Assembly (NCBI RefSeq): GCF_023101685.1
Contig: NZ_CP082164.1
Location: forward strand, 2,480,001-2,544,000
Reading direction: 5' to 3'
Length of the DNA stretch: 64,000 nucleotides
Source of the DNA: Bradyrhizobium sp. 186
GTDB lineage: Bacteria; Pseudomonadota; Alphaproteobacteria; Rhizobiales; Xanthobacteraceae
Part shown: piece by piece, positions 25,206 through 33,870 of the stretch
Numbering within the stretch: the first letter of the stretch is position 1
Layout: every line of letters begins with the position of its first letter
Program-made: the position numbers and the translations under genes
Notes under the pieces: generated by a model
Told to the model about the DNA's origin: nothing
Database searches by the model: none
The model's input: the letters and a program-made list of their open reading frames with translations, nothing else

Positions 25206-27640
25206 ACGCGCACGATCCCAATTCGCCGGGCGGCGAGCCGATGGCTATCGATGATGGTGTCGCCAGTGCCAAGGTGCACATCAGCTTCTTCAAGGACCTT
25301 GCAGCCAATACCTGCACCACCGACAACCTGACCTTGATGGAATTGCGCGAGCGTGTCTTGAACGCTGCCGCGCGAGAGAAGGGCAAGCTGCCGTTGTTGA
25401 AGCTGGCGGTGTTCGGCACGAAGCGTAGCGCCAATGGCAGTCTGCGCCATGACGCCAACCTGACGCACATCACCGGCATCGAGTTGGAACATGACGACCA
25501 GAACATCGCCTTTGATGACGCCTTGAAGGCCGTTAGCGAACTGGGCATCTCCGCGCTCGTCTACACGTCGCCTTCGCACAGCCCTGGCGCAGAGCGCTGG
25601 CGCATCCTCGCTCCGACCTCGCAGCCGCTCCCGCCTGAGACGCGCGCCAAGCTGGTGGCTCGCCTCAATGGCGCCATGAAAACCAAGCTCGGCGCGCAGA
25701 AGATTGCTGCCAACGAGAGCTTCGCGCTGAGTCAGGCGTTCTTTTACGGCTGGGTGATGAACAAGCCGGGCCTTGACCATCGCGCCGAAGTGATCGACGG
25801 GGACTTCATTGATCTGCGCGACGACCTTGCTCAATCCGAGGTCACTGGCGCAAAGGCGGCTGACCAGACATCTGCCGAACCGGGTGATCCGTTTTCTGAT
25901 TACTCCGACCGTTACGGCGCGAAGCGCGGCAAAAGCGAAGAAGAGTTGCTGGCGCTGCTCAAGCAGAGCCGCGCCACGCCCGGCAAGGGCTGGCGCGAGC
26001 CCATGTTGTTGTTCGTTGGCAGCACCGTCGGCAAAGGTTGGTCCGACCTCCAGATCAAGTTGGCGTGTGCGCCATACAGTGACGGCGGCATCGATGACCG
26101 CGATATTCAGGAGCTGATCGATTACACGCGCAAGAAGTTCGGAAAGCCAGAGCCGGATGAAGCCGAGGGCGGCGACGCAACCAACGCTGGTCCGAAGGCT
26201 GCGGTTGATCCGGTCGATCTGTGGGGCAAGTTCGAGCCGCCGTCGTTGCTGCGCGGGTTGCTGCCGGATGTCATCGAACGCTTTGCGCACGACCAAGGAA
26301 TGGACATGGGTGCCGATATGTCGGCTATCGCCGTGTCGGCGCTGGCCGTCTGCGCGGGAGCCATTCCCGACAGCGTTCGTCTTCAGGTCAAGCGCCACAA
26401 CACCGGTTGGTTTGAAGCTGCTCGGCTGTGGGTAGCGCTCGTCGGCCCGCCCAGCTCGAAGAAGAGCCCGATCATGATCGCAGCAGCCCGCCCGCTGCGC
26501 AAGATCGACGCCGATCAGGCGCGCGACTATGCCGACCAGCGCGCCGTCTATGACAAGCTGCCGAAGGAGGAAAAGCTCAAGACCAATCCGCCGAAGCAAG
26601 TGCGCAGCATTCTTCAGGATACCACGATTGAGGCTGCGCAGGATGTCGCCAAGGACAGCCCAGATGGCCTGCTTTGCTATCAGGACGAATTGTCTGGCTG
26701 GTTCGGTTCCATGGACAAATATTCCGCCGGTCGGGGCTCGGCCAAAGATCGTTCGTTCTGGCTGGAAGCATTTAACGGTAGCACCTATTCGGTGCAGCGG
26801 GTCGGACGTGGCCTGGTCTACATCGACAATCTGTCAATCTCGCTCATTGGCGGCATCCAGCCGGAGCCCATCCGCCAGATTGCAGACGAAGCAGTGGACG
26901 ACGGTTTGTTGCAGCGCCTGTTGCCGATCATGGTGTCACCCGCCAAGGCTGGCCGGGATGAAGCTGCGTCTCCGGTCGTGGCGGAGTACACCGCTCTGAT
27001 CCGCCATCTGCACTGCCTCGGCAACGCGACACTCCGCTTTGATGATGGCGCGCAGGCTTATCGACAGGAGTTGGAACTCAAGCACCTGAACTTGCAGTCT
27101 CTTGAGTTCGTCCACCGCAAACTTGCTGCGCATATCGGCAAGTACGACGGCATCTTTGCGCGGCTGTGCGTCATCTGGCACTGCGCCGAGAATATGGTGG
27201 GCTTCGGCGATATTCCCGCCGTGATCAGCGAGGCAGCGGCCCGGCGGGTTGGTGCCTTTCTGCACGGTTTCCTGCTGCCGCACGCCATGGCGTTCTATAC
27301 GACCGTGCTCGGGCTATCAAACGACCACGATTGCGTCACAGCAGTCGCGGGATACATCCTGTCTCACGGCCTGAAGAAGATCACCAATCGCGACCTCAAG
27401 CGGGGTGACCGTGTCATGCGTCGCCTCTCGCCAGAGGCTGGACTGGCGGTGTTCGAGCAACTGGAGGCGTTTGGCTGGCTTGAGCGCACCCCCTCGCGAT
27501 TGCGCGGCGCTCCCACGCATTGGTTGGTCAATCCGGCGGTGCATCAAAAATTTGCCGAGAGGGCGAAGGTCGAAGCCGCTCGCCGTGCAGAAGTTCGCCA
27601 GACGATTGCCGACGCTGTCGGTGGGGGAGTGGAGCCGTGA
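25202..27640 (+). CDS. DUF3987 primase/helicase-like replication protein
   Basis: An 812-residue protein. Residues about 25-230 resemble the primase-like or VirE N-terminal domain that precedes such ATPases (ITGIELEHDDQNIAFDDALK, ISALVYTSPSHSPGAERWR). Residues about 330-720 match DUF3987, with a Walker A-like GPPSSKKSP (about 417-425), a Walker B-like LLCYQDELSGW and a sensor-like ISLIGGIQPEPIRQI. The C-terminus looks like a winged helix (ITNRDLKRGDRVMRRLSPEA). It likely initiates replication of the island. GTG start overlaps the previous stop. A repeat cluster follows its 3' end. Confidence 0.75.
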   Translation: MNAHDPNSPGGEPMAIDDGVASAKVHISFFKDLAANTCTTDNLTLMELRERVLNAAAREKGKLPLLKLAVFGTKRSANGSLRHDANLTHITGIELEHDDQNIAFDDALKAVSELGISALVYTSPSHSPGAERWRILAPTSQPLPPETRAKLVARLNGAMKTKLGAQKIAANESFALSQAFFYGWVMNKPGLDHRAEVIDGDFIDLRDDLAQSEVTGAKAADQTSAEPGDPFSDYSDRYGAKRGKSEEELLALLKQSRATPGKGWREPMLLFVGSTVGKGWSDLQIKLACAPYSDGGIDDRDIQELIDYTRKKFGKPEPDEAEGGDATNAGPKAAVDPVDLWGKFEPPSLLRGLLPDVIERFAHDQGMDMGADMSAIAVSALAVCAGAIPDSVRLQVKRHNTGWFEAARLWVALVGPPSSKKSPIMIAAARPLRKIDADQARDYADQRAVYDKLPKEEKLKTNPPKQVRSILQDTTIEAAQDVAKDSPDGLLCYQDELSGWFGSMDKYSAGRGSAKDRSFWLEAFNGSTYSVQRVGRGLVYIDNLSISLIGGIQPEPIRQIADEAVDDGLLQRLLPIMVSPAKAGRDEAASPVVAEYTALIRHLHCLGNATLRFDDGAQAYRQELELKHLNLQSLEFVHRKLAAHIGKYDGIFARLCVIWHCAENMVGFGDIPAVISEAAARRVGAFLHGFLLPHAMAFYTTVLGLSNDHDCVTAVAGYILSHGLKKITNRDLKRGDRVMRRLSPEAGLAVFEQLEAFGWLERTPSRLRGAPTHWLVNPAVHQKFAERAKVEAARRAEVRQTIADAVGGGVEP

Positions 27641-27706
27641 GCGGACGGGAGCCGCGCGCGGCTGGGCAATCGAGGGAGCGAAGTGTGTCGCGCCCGTGCG
27701 CGCACA

Positions 27707-27880
27707 CAAGGGACAATGGCGACAACTGTTCAGGCGGTGACGCGCCGACCGACCGCAACGCGCCCGAGTTGTCACCAATGTCCCTTGCGGGCGTGAGATA
27801 TAAATACAAAGTTCGACCCTTCTTATTTCTCTCGTCCATTCTCCCTTTTGCGCCGCGCGCGCAAGGGACATTGGCGACAG
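27707..27880. repeat. CAAGGGACA repeats in inverted arrangement around an A/T-rich stretch, candidate origin
   Basis: Consensus CAAGGGACAWTGGYGACA. Direct copies at about 27707-27726 and 27862-27879, and an inverted copy at about 27767-27786. Between the inverted and last direct copies lies an A/T-rich stretch (27794-27850, agatataaatacaaag and ttcttatttctctcg). The cluster starts 67 bp after the DUF3987 stop. The layout copies that of the GTCTAGG array at the 3' end of the other primase gene. The rest of 27,641-28,157 has no gene I can support. Confidence 0.6.
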
Positions 27881-28157
27881 ATCGTCGTGTCGAAAACACT
27901 GTAGACGCCGCGCGCTCGGGACGTCGGCACGGGGCAATCATGATTCTGCGCGCCCGGCACGATGATCTATCAGAACACCACGGGAGCCCGCGCGCGAGGG
28001 CGTGGTCGAGGGATTGAAAAGCCGGTGACACCGGGGGGAGGTTTAGAAATGGCCCAGCAAAGCCCCGAGAACCGCACCGGCTGGTCCTTATGCGATGGGA
28101 TCAAATTCCTAGAAGGGGGTTGCCCATTTTGACGGCATTTAGCCCGGGAGGTCCACC

Positions 28158-28394
28158 GTGAAAACCAAGGCGAAGGCGCACCTTGCACCGATGGCCGCCG
28201 CCCAGCGCATGCGGGAACACCGCGCGCGCCAAGCGATCGGCGCTACGCGAATTGCCATTGATCTCGACGGGGACGACAAGGACTGGCTTCGCGGCCAGGG
28301 CACATTGACGGAATGGGATGAGCAAGATGGACGAGCGCTCGCGCAAGCTTTGAAGCTGGCACTGCAGAAACTGCGTCGGAAGGTTACAGCGTAA
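28158..28394 (+). CDS. Hypothetical small island protein
   Basis: A 78-residue protein (MAAAQRMREHRARQAIGATR, IAIDLDGDDKDWLRGQG). The pattern of a basic N-terminal helix and a short strand suggests a ribbon-helix-helix-like DNA-binding protein, but I cannot confirm a family. GGGAGG lies before the ATG (28146-28151). Confidence 0.5.
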   Translation: MKTKAKAHLAPMAAAQRMREHRARQAIGATRIAIDLDGDDKDWLRGQGTLTEWDEQDGRALAQALKLALQKLRRKVTA

Positions 28395-28457
28395 CAGAAT
28401 CCGGATCGCGATTTGCTATTGAGGAGATCAACTTCAAACCAGGTTGAGGGCAGACAC

Positions 28458-28727
28458 ATGGTCGTCCGGTTGACAGCGAGCGAACTGGAATATGGGCGGC
28501 GGTCGGCCGCAGCAAAAGCAGCGCGCCTTGTTGTTCGGCTTCCGCCCGAAATTGACGATCTAATTCCCATCGCTCGGCTGGAAAAACGCATCCGCGAACT
28601 GCTGTGGCATCGCGACAACCCCGATAACGTTTCGGCTGCGCGCATACTGGTTCGAGAACAGTCGCGGTTGCAGCTTGCCTACGAAAGGCGGCATGGCAAG
28701 CCAGCGAACACGAAGCACATGCCATGA
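28458..28727 (+). CDS. Hypothetical small island protein
   Basis: An 89-residue basic protein (MVVRLTASELEYGRRSAAAK, ARLVVRLPPEIDDLIP). Family unknown. I prefer ATG 28458 over 28413 because gaggg lies upstream of it and the conserved-looking part starts there. Its stop overlaps the next ATG by four bases, so it is coupled to the phage-like gene that follows. Confidence 0.5.
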   Translation: MVVRLTASELEYGRRSAAAKAARLVVRLPPEIDDLIPIARLEKRIRELLWHRDNPDNVSAARILVREQSRLQLAYERRHGKPANTKHMP

Positions 28728-29059
28728 ACGGTCCAACTCCCGAAGAACGTCGCGCAGTGGAAGCCAAAGTGTCGCCCCAGCGGCGAGCCGAGATCGAAGG
28801 CCTCGTCAAATCGCTCGCCCCAGTGATCGGCGATTTCGTGCTGAAAGCAACCGCGCCGTTGAAAGAGCGGCTCAAGGAACTCGAGTCGCGCCCGACACTG
28901 CGTTACTTGGGCATTTGGGATGCATCGCGGACGTATCCGCCGGGGTCCTTCGTCACCCATGCGGGTTCGATTTGGCATACCGACGCGGAAAACACCGGCG
29001 TTCGGCCGGGTGAAGGCGGAAATTTTTGGCGACTGGCTGTGAAGCGTGGCACAAAATGA
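28724..29059 (+). CDS. Phage-type protein with C-terminal carbohydrate-binding-like module
   Basis: A 111-residue protein. The N-terminal half is a charged helix. The C-terminal half (YLGIWDASRTYPPGSFVTHA, SIWHTDAENTGVRPGEG, FWRLAVKRG) is the short Trp-rich module often found at the end of phage structural or host-recognition proteins and resembling carbohydrate-binding modules. Here it stands on a small protein in an island without visible virion genes. Overlaps its neighbours on both sides (ATGA). Confidence 0.65.
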   Translation: MNGPTPEERRAVEAKVSPQRRAEIEGLVKSLAPVIGDFVLKATAPLKERLKELESRPTLRYLGIWDASRTYPPGSFVTHAGSIWHTDAENTGVRPGEGGNFWRLAVKRGTK

Positions 29060-29286
29060 AAATATTAGACGAAGCAAACGCCGAGTTGTGCCGCCATCGC
29101 GATCTTGCGCTCACGGCCTATGCGCGCCGTCTGCTTGCTCGCGGTGCCGACATTGACGGAGAAGAGTTTCGTGCGGACTTGTCGAAATACGCCGGCGAGC
29201 TGGAGGCGTGGCGCAGCAAAGCTATGGATGGCTTGCGGCAATTTGTCGAGGCGATGACGGAGCGGCCGTCCGCGACGCTGCACTAA
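29056..29286 (+). CDS. Hypothetical small island protein
   Basis: A 76-residue helical protein (MKILDEANAELCRHRDLALT, SKYAGELEAWRSKAMDGLRQ). Start ATG 29056 overlaps the previous stop, which is why I prefer it to 29,026. Last gene of the plus-strand island operon; what follows is an insertion-sequence remnant. Confidence 0.55.
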   Translation: MKILDEANAELCRHRDLALTAYARRLLARGADIDGEEFRADLSKYAGELEAWRSKAMDGLRQFVEAMTERPSATLH

Positions 29287-29400
29287 CTGGCCGATCATGT
29301 GCAATGGCTCTAAGTGCATCAAGGAGTTCGTAGCGCCGTTAGTCTGCTGTTGTGGGAAAAGCGGAAGTCGCGATTGCGTAGTTCGAGTTCCGAGTCTGAC

Positions 29401-29523
29401 CCCACGCGACCACTTTTGCCGCAGCACGATGGCGCCGCGCGCATCGTGGCCCACGACGTGGAACGAGTTCTTGCCGATATCGATGCCGATCACGGCGATC
29501 GCAGTATTGGGTGTCTGAGACAT
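29401..29523 (-). pseudogene. IS110-family transposase N-terminal remnant
   Basis: From ATG 29523 the minus strand encodes MSQTPNTAIAVIGIDIGKNS and FHVVG, ARGAIVLRQKWSRG, the start of the DEDD-type catalytic domain of IS110 transposases (first Asp in GIDIGK). Homology ends near 29,401 and unrelated sequence follows, so about 40 codons of roughly 340 remain. It marks an insertion or recombination breakpoint at the right edge of the island. Confidence 0.75.
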
Positions 29524-29669
29524 GGCGTGCTCCTTGTCTTTGGCGCCCCTTGCCAGCTTCGCTTGCTGGCGGGGCAGGAGCACGGCCGGACCATCTGGTT
29601 TTGAAAACGGCGTCATCTCGCCAATTGAGAGGTGCTGCGCCGTTCACTTAGAACGACGCAGCATTGATC

Positions 29670-31556
29670 TTATGCCCAGCCTCGATCGTTCAACTCATTC
29701 GGCTTTACGTCCGGCAAGTCGATGGTGTCGTTGCCGACTTGCAGCAGTGTTCCGCCGTGGTGGTCGGAGGATATTTTGACGTATTGGTCGTTTAAAAGCT
29801 GCAGCTTGTCCACCTTCGGATCGAAGTCGGTGATGGTGGCAGTATTGTGCTGACCGTTGATGAGATTAAAGTCGAACACAAAGGTATCGGCACCTTCACC
29901 ACCGGTCATCGTCATATGACCGCTCGCCGCGACAAGCGTGTCGTTTAGATCGCCACCGGTTAGGGTATCTTGACCATCTGATCCGATTACCAGTTGAGCC
30001 ATACCGTCTGCTGCGTCATCACCGTTTGGATCGACACCAGCCAATGTGCCGCTGTGACGCTCAGTCGCTATAAAGGCGTCATCCTGCATTGCCGTCGTAT
30101 CGGTATTCCGCAAGATCAAGTCAGAGAGGGTGGTTGCCTTGATCTCACTCAACGTCTTTTGATCAAAGCCTTGGTTTTCGAAATAGTAACGATCACCGTC
30201 ACGTAATGCTGTGAACTGATCAGCAATGATCTTGCCGAAGGTTTCACCAATGACTGACCCGGCCAAGTGGTCCTCCGCCAGACCTCCTGCCCAAAGATCA
30301 ACAGCGTTGATGTCGCCTTGATAAGCCTGCGCAAAGGCAGCTGCTGTCTCCGGGTCAGACGTCAGTTGATCAAAGCTGGTATAAGCTTCCAGCCCTAATG
30401 CTTCTCTGGTTTGGTTCAACGTGCCCAAGCCTAAGTCATGAGCGCGCTGAATATTGATCGCAGCTAGATCAATCCCGGCAGGTGGATCGAACAACAAATT
30501 GCGAAGGCCATCGACGATATGGCTATCGAGCGGGTTGGCAAGATCACCAGTGAGATGGCGTAATAATCCATCAGCCCCGGTCTCAGCGAACACTCCAGTC
30601 GGCTCAAAGAATGATTCTGCCAGAGTTTGTTCCGAGGTGAACGCACCATAATTATCGATGGCACTGATCTCGTCAGAGACAATTGAGTGACCAAAACGGT
30701 AAGCAGCACCTTCGAACTCTTCACTGATTCTGGCGTCAACATTAGGATCATAGCCTTGGTAGGCCGCTATGGCATTGTCACCCAGGAGGTGCGGAAGAAA
30801 TTCGTTATATGTTATGTTGACCATCTCGGCTGTCGTGATGGCTTTCGCGGTCTCGTATAATCTGTCACCAGACCAGTTTGGGTGCTCCGCGTGCAGCTTG
30901 TCCACTTGATAATTATGCTCGCGAACAAACAAAGTTTGCAACGCAGTCAAGTCTGGATTCTCCGATGCCCGCACATCTCCTGCCAAAAAGCTGCCATCAA
31001 CAATCGGTAGATTATTTCCCTCCGATACTTTCATATGACCATCAGCAGTGCGGAGGCTGGCTGCTGTAACGGCATCCGATCCATAGATTTGTGATCCATC
31101 CAGCCAACCGGTAACCGTATTAATCGCAGTAGCTGGACTTCCCTCCACGCCAGTAGCCGGATCAATTGCCACTCGCGTAAAGGGAATTAAACTGCCGGGC
31201 TCAAGAAATTGATCGTTGGCAGGGACCACTATTGAAGCATCCGTCGTCGTGCCTTGTCGTTCCAGGTCAAGGTCATGATCGATGAACTGTCCCCACGCAT
31301 ACATCATGCCTGATAGCGCGACGCCGTTGTCGTCCATCAAATGCGGGCCGTCCCCTCCGGTGTCCTCCTGCGCCACAACGATGTTACTTATCTCGCGGGG
31401 ATTCGGCCCTGGTGTCATTTCATTGAACCCATCGGCGAAATTCGCCGCACCCACTCGGCCAAAGTCGGTGTTGGCCTGGTTCAAGGTGGGATCGGCAAGA
31501 TTGTTGTTGGAGCCGTCGATGGTTCGGAAGTCGAGGGTATGGAATCGAACTGCCAT
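29670..31556 (-). CDS. Animal-type haem peroxidase with C-terminal RTX repeats
   Basis: A 628-residue secreted enzyme. Residues 1 to about 500 are a peroxidase of the animal (cyclooxygenase/peroxinectin) superfamily, with distal WGQFIDHDL (H94), a conserved FVREHN and a proximal RFGHS (about residue 285) and NIQRAHDLGLG. The C-terminus has RTX-type calcium-binding repeats (IGSDGQDTLTGGDLNDTL, GGEGADTFVFDF). No signal peptide is seen, in keeping with type I secretion. It would oxidise substrates with H2O2 outside the cell. GGAGGG precedes ATG 31556. Base composition looks lower in GC than neighbours, suggesting transfer. Confidence 0.88.
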   Translation of the reverse strand: MAVRFHTLDFRTIDGSNNNLADPTLNQANTDFGRVGAANFADGFNEMTPGPNPREISNIVVAQEDTGGDGPHLMDDNGVALSGMMYAWGQFIDHDLDLERQGTTTDASIVVPANDQFLEPGSLIPFTRVAIDPATGVEGSPATAINTVTGWLDGSQIYGSDAVTAASLRTADGHMKVSEGNNLPIVDGSFLAGDVRASENPDLTALQTLFVREHNYQVDKLHAEHPNWSGDRLYETAKAITTAEMVNITYNEFLPHLLGDNAIAAYQGYDPNVDARISEEFEGAAYRFGHSIVSDEISAIDNYGAFTSEQTLAESFFEPTGVFAETGADGLLRHLTGDLANPLDSHIVDGLRNLLFDPPAGIDLAAINIQRAHDLGLGTLNQTREALGLEAYTSFDQLTSDPETAAAFAQAYQGDINAVDLWAGGLAEDHLAGSVIGETFGKIIADQFTALRDGDRYYFENQGFDQKTLSEIKATTLSDLILRNTDTTAMQDDAFIATERHSGTLAGVDPNGDDAADGMAQLVIGSDGQDTLTGGDLNDTLVAASGHMTMTGGEGADTFVFDFNLINGQHNTATITDFDPKVDKLQLLNDQYVKISSDHHGGTLLQVGNDTIDLPDVKPNELNDRGWA

Positions 31557-31817
31557 GGCTCACCCTCCCTTTAGGTGTATGGCCCCAGCTCCCGCTCATT
31601 GCCCGCCCTGAGAATGACGCTTTGATGATCTATTGTGACGTTCAGGTGGTGGTTGCATGACGATATCGCTTCTTAATCATAGTATCGCGCCACTCAAAGC
31701 TCGCCACGAGCAGGTCATTGCGCGCCCGCGCAGCGGGTCGTGTCGAACTCGTCCGTTTGCTCGAGCCGGCCGCCCGCACTGTTGCAGGGAGCCACGCTTT
31801 CGTACCGAATTGTTCCA

Positions 31818-32305
31818 ATGAAGAAACCCTGGCCCATCTCTGACCTTCGCGCCGTCCCCGCGTTGGGCTGCTCTCGGCCGCATACCGGACATACGGCTAA
31901 GGGGATAAGAAGCACCAAGCAGCTCACCGCAGCGGTCCTGCTTGACGGCGAACCTGTGCCTTCCGTCAGTGACATCGAACATACGATCAAGTACGCGCCG
32001 ATGATTTGTCGGTCGGCAGAAGCGGTCGAGCGGTTTATCCGTCTCTGCGAGACCATGGCCGATGATCTGTTGCGGCCTCACAGGGATGTTCTCGGTGCAC
32101 TTGCGGCCGCATTCGTCGTACGCTGGACGGCGCCGAGATCGACAAGATCATCATCGATGTTGAGACGCGTAAGGCGTTGGCGGTTGAGCACCGGCGGCGC
32201 GCAGACTGGCGCAAGGCCGAGGTGGAGGCCGAGCGCTTTCGGGCGCAATGTGTTCATATCGGTGCCGCAACGGTGCCACGTTCTGCACCAGATCGCGTGC
32301 GGTAA
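31818..32305 (+). pseudogene. Frameshifted FtsH/M41-like C-terminal fragment
   Basis: One frame gives AVERFIRLCETMADDLLRPH and RDVLGALAAAFV; at about 32,115-32,125 the reading moves to another frame and continues RTLDGAEIDKII, EHRRRADWRKAEVEAERF, ending at 32305. The phrase around TLDGAEID is typical of the C-terminal part of M41 (FtsH-like) peptidases found in rhizobial phages and islands. No AAA or HExxH part is present, so it is a broken fragment. Confidence 0.45.
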
Positions 32306-32491
32306 TCGACGAGATCAAGGATCGTAAGGCACGGCGGATGTAACCGGCCGGATGATCTTGAATGGCCCCGGCGTGGAATACGTCGGGGCCATTGACGTGC
32401 CCGGGGCCATCAAGCTCCAACTGAGACTTGCAGCGCGACGACTGATCGCTGGCCTACTTGCCATCCTTGGGGCTTTGATCAGACGACCAAC

Positions 32492-32926
32492 TCAATTGAA
32501 GGTATGAAACCTCAGCTTTAACGAACCATCCGCTTGGCGTTCGAAGACGTGCATGGCAAGTCCACTAAAGGGAGCCGGTTTGCCGTCCTTGTCCTTGCCC
32601 GTAGCGCTCCACTTGGCTGTGCCGACGACGACCTTGTCGTCTCCGCCCGCGTCGATAACCTCCAGCTTGTGGCCGGTCACACCATTCGCGAAAAACCCGG
32701 CAAAGAACTTTTCGATCTCCGCTGGGCCTGACGCGACTTCGTGCGTCGGCGGCAGCACCTTGGCGGTCGGGACATAGTTGGCAGCGACGGCCTTCGCGTC
32801 CTGTTTGTTGAATGCGGCATCAAAGGTGGCGTAGGCTTTCTCGACGTCGGTCTTGGCGTCTGCGGCGAACGATACCGAGGGAGTAGCGGTGAGTAGACAA
32901 AAAAGTAATGCTGGAGCTATGCGCAT
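32492..32926 (-). CDS. Exported NTF2/SnoaL-like protein (DUF4440 type)
   Basis: A 144-residue protein with signal peptide (MRIAPALLFCLLTATPSVSFA) and a cone-shaped NTF2-like fold (VEKAYATFDAAFNKQDAKAV, YVPTAKVLPP, GPAEIEKFFAGFF, HVFERQADGSLKLRFHTFN). Such proteins act as small binding or enzyme modules; the function here is unknown. ATG 32926 has AGGAGG close upstream, which decides against the longer frame to 32,998. Single gene. Confidence 0.75.
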   Translation of the reverse strand: MRIAPALLFCLLTATPSVSFAADAKTDVEKAYATFDAAFNKQDAKAVAANYVPTAKVLPPTHEVASGPAEIEKFFAGFFANGVTGHKLEVIDAGGDDKVVVGTAKWSATGKDKDGKPAPFSGLAMHVFERQADGSLKLRFHTFN

Positions 32927-33282
32927 GATGTCCTCCTCTCTAAGTTGGCGCATCTCGACAAAGCAGTTTTCGGGCACGCCCCGGAAAAACCGAAGCATTT
33001 TTGGCGCGGGCGCTCTTCGCCAGCCCTCGGGCCAGCCGGTCCTCCGGCGGTTCGAGAGGGTGAGACCGGCTGTCCGATGGACGAGGCGCAGGGGACACGC
33101 CCCGCACCCCGAAACTAACGCGGATCAGGCGACGCCATGTATTCATTTCTGGCCACGTCCGGTCACGTAGATGTATTTGTAATGTTCCTGAAACGGAACA
33201 GCGATAAGGTAGCCATGAGGGGCATGCAGGCCCAATTGGAAAAGCCGCCCTAATCCGTGATCTCGCGACCGATCCAAATCTC

Positions 33283-33870
33283 TTATAGCTCGCGCTCCAT
33301 CGCTGGATGCTTGCGGTTTTTCACTTTGATCCAGTAGCGACAACGCCCACCCTGATAGGGCCGGTCGCGCCGCTTGGACACTAACCCTTCTAGCCCCAAT
33401 TTGCAGGCAGCTCCAAACAGATCAGGCCCAATCTCGCCGCGCTCAAACGGATTGACGAACACACCTTCAGGACGCCGCGCCAACAAGCGCTCCAAGTTCG
33501 CCTTCCGCAGCGATAAGGGGAGCGTGCGGAGGTCATCACCGCCTTCGGCGAGAATATCGAAGGCGCAAAACTGCACTTCGTGATCGTGCTTGCGCGAGTG
33601 AAGCGCGTTAAAATCTGAGATGCCATCGACGCCGAGCACAACCGCTTCGCCATCGAGCACGAATTGTCTCTGCTTGATCTTGCGCGCGGCCTCGATGATC
33701 CATGGATAGTGGCTGGCCCAATCGTAACCGCCGCGCGTGATCAGGCGCACGCGGTCGCCGTCGCGCTCCAAGCGGAGGCGATACCCGTCGTATTTTACTT
33801 CGTGAAGCCAATCGGGGCCGTCCGGGACTGTTGTGCCCTTGGTCGGCAGGCAAAACTCAAATGAACGCAT
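33283..33870 (-). CDS. Short ATP-dependent DNA ligase (adenylation domain only)
   Basis: A 195-residue protein with the nucleotidyltransferase motifs of LigD/LigC-type ligases: motif I EVKYDGYR (K26 would be adenylated), motif III-like QFVLDGEAVVLG, motif IV-like EGLVSKRRD and motif V WIKVKN. It stops right after motif V, so the OB-fold domain with motif VI is missing; full bacterial enzymes of this kind have about 300 or more residues. Adenylation domains without OB-fold occur as separate short genes in rhizobia. Whether it ligates alone is doubtful. Confidence 0.8.
   Translation of the reverse strand: MRSFEFCLPTKGTTVPDGPDWLHEVKYDGYRLRLERDGDRVRLITRGGYDWASHYPWIIEAARKIKQRQFVLDGEAVVLGVDGISDFNALHSRKHDHEVQFCAFDILAEGGDDLRTLPLSLRKANLERLLARRPEGVFVNPFERGEIGPDLFGAACKLGLEGLVSKRRDRPYQGGRCRYWIKVKNRKHPAMEREL

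Noticed and set aside
19611..27880. CRISPR array among the short repeats
   Set aside because: Repeat units are 7-20 bp with 2-bp or irregular spacers and mixed orientation; no spacer-like regularity and no cas genes.
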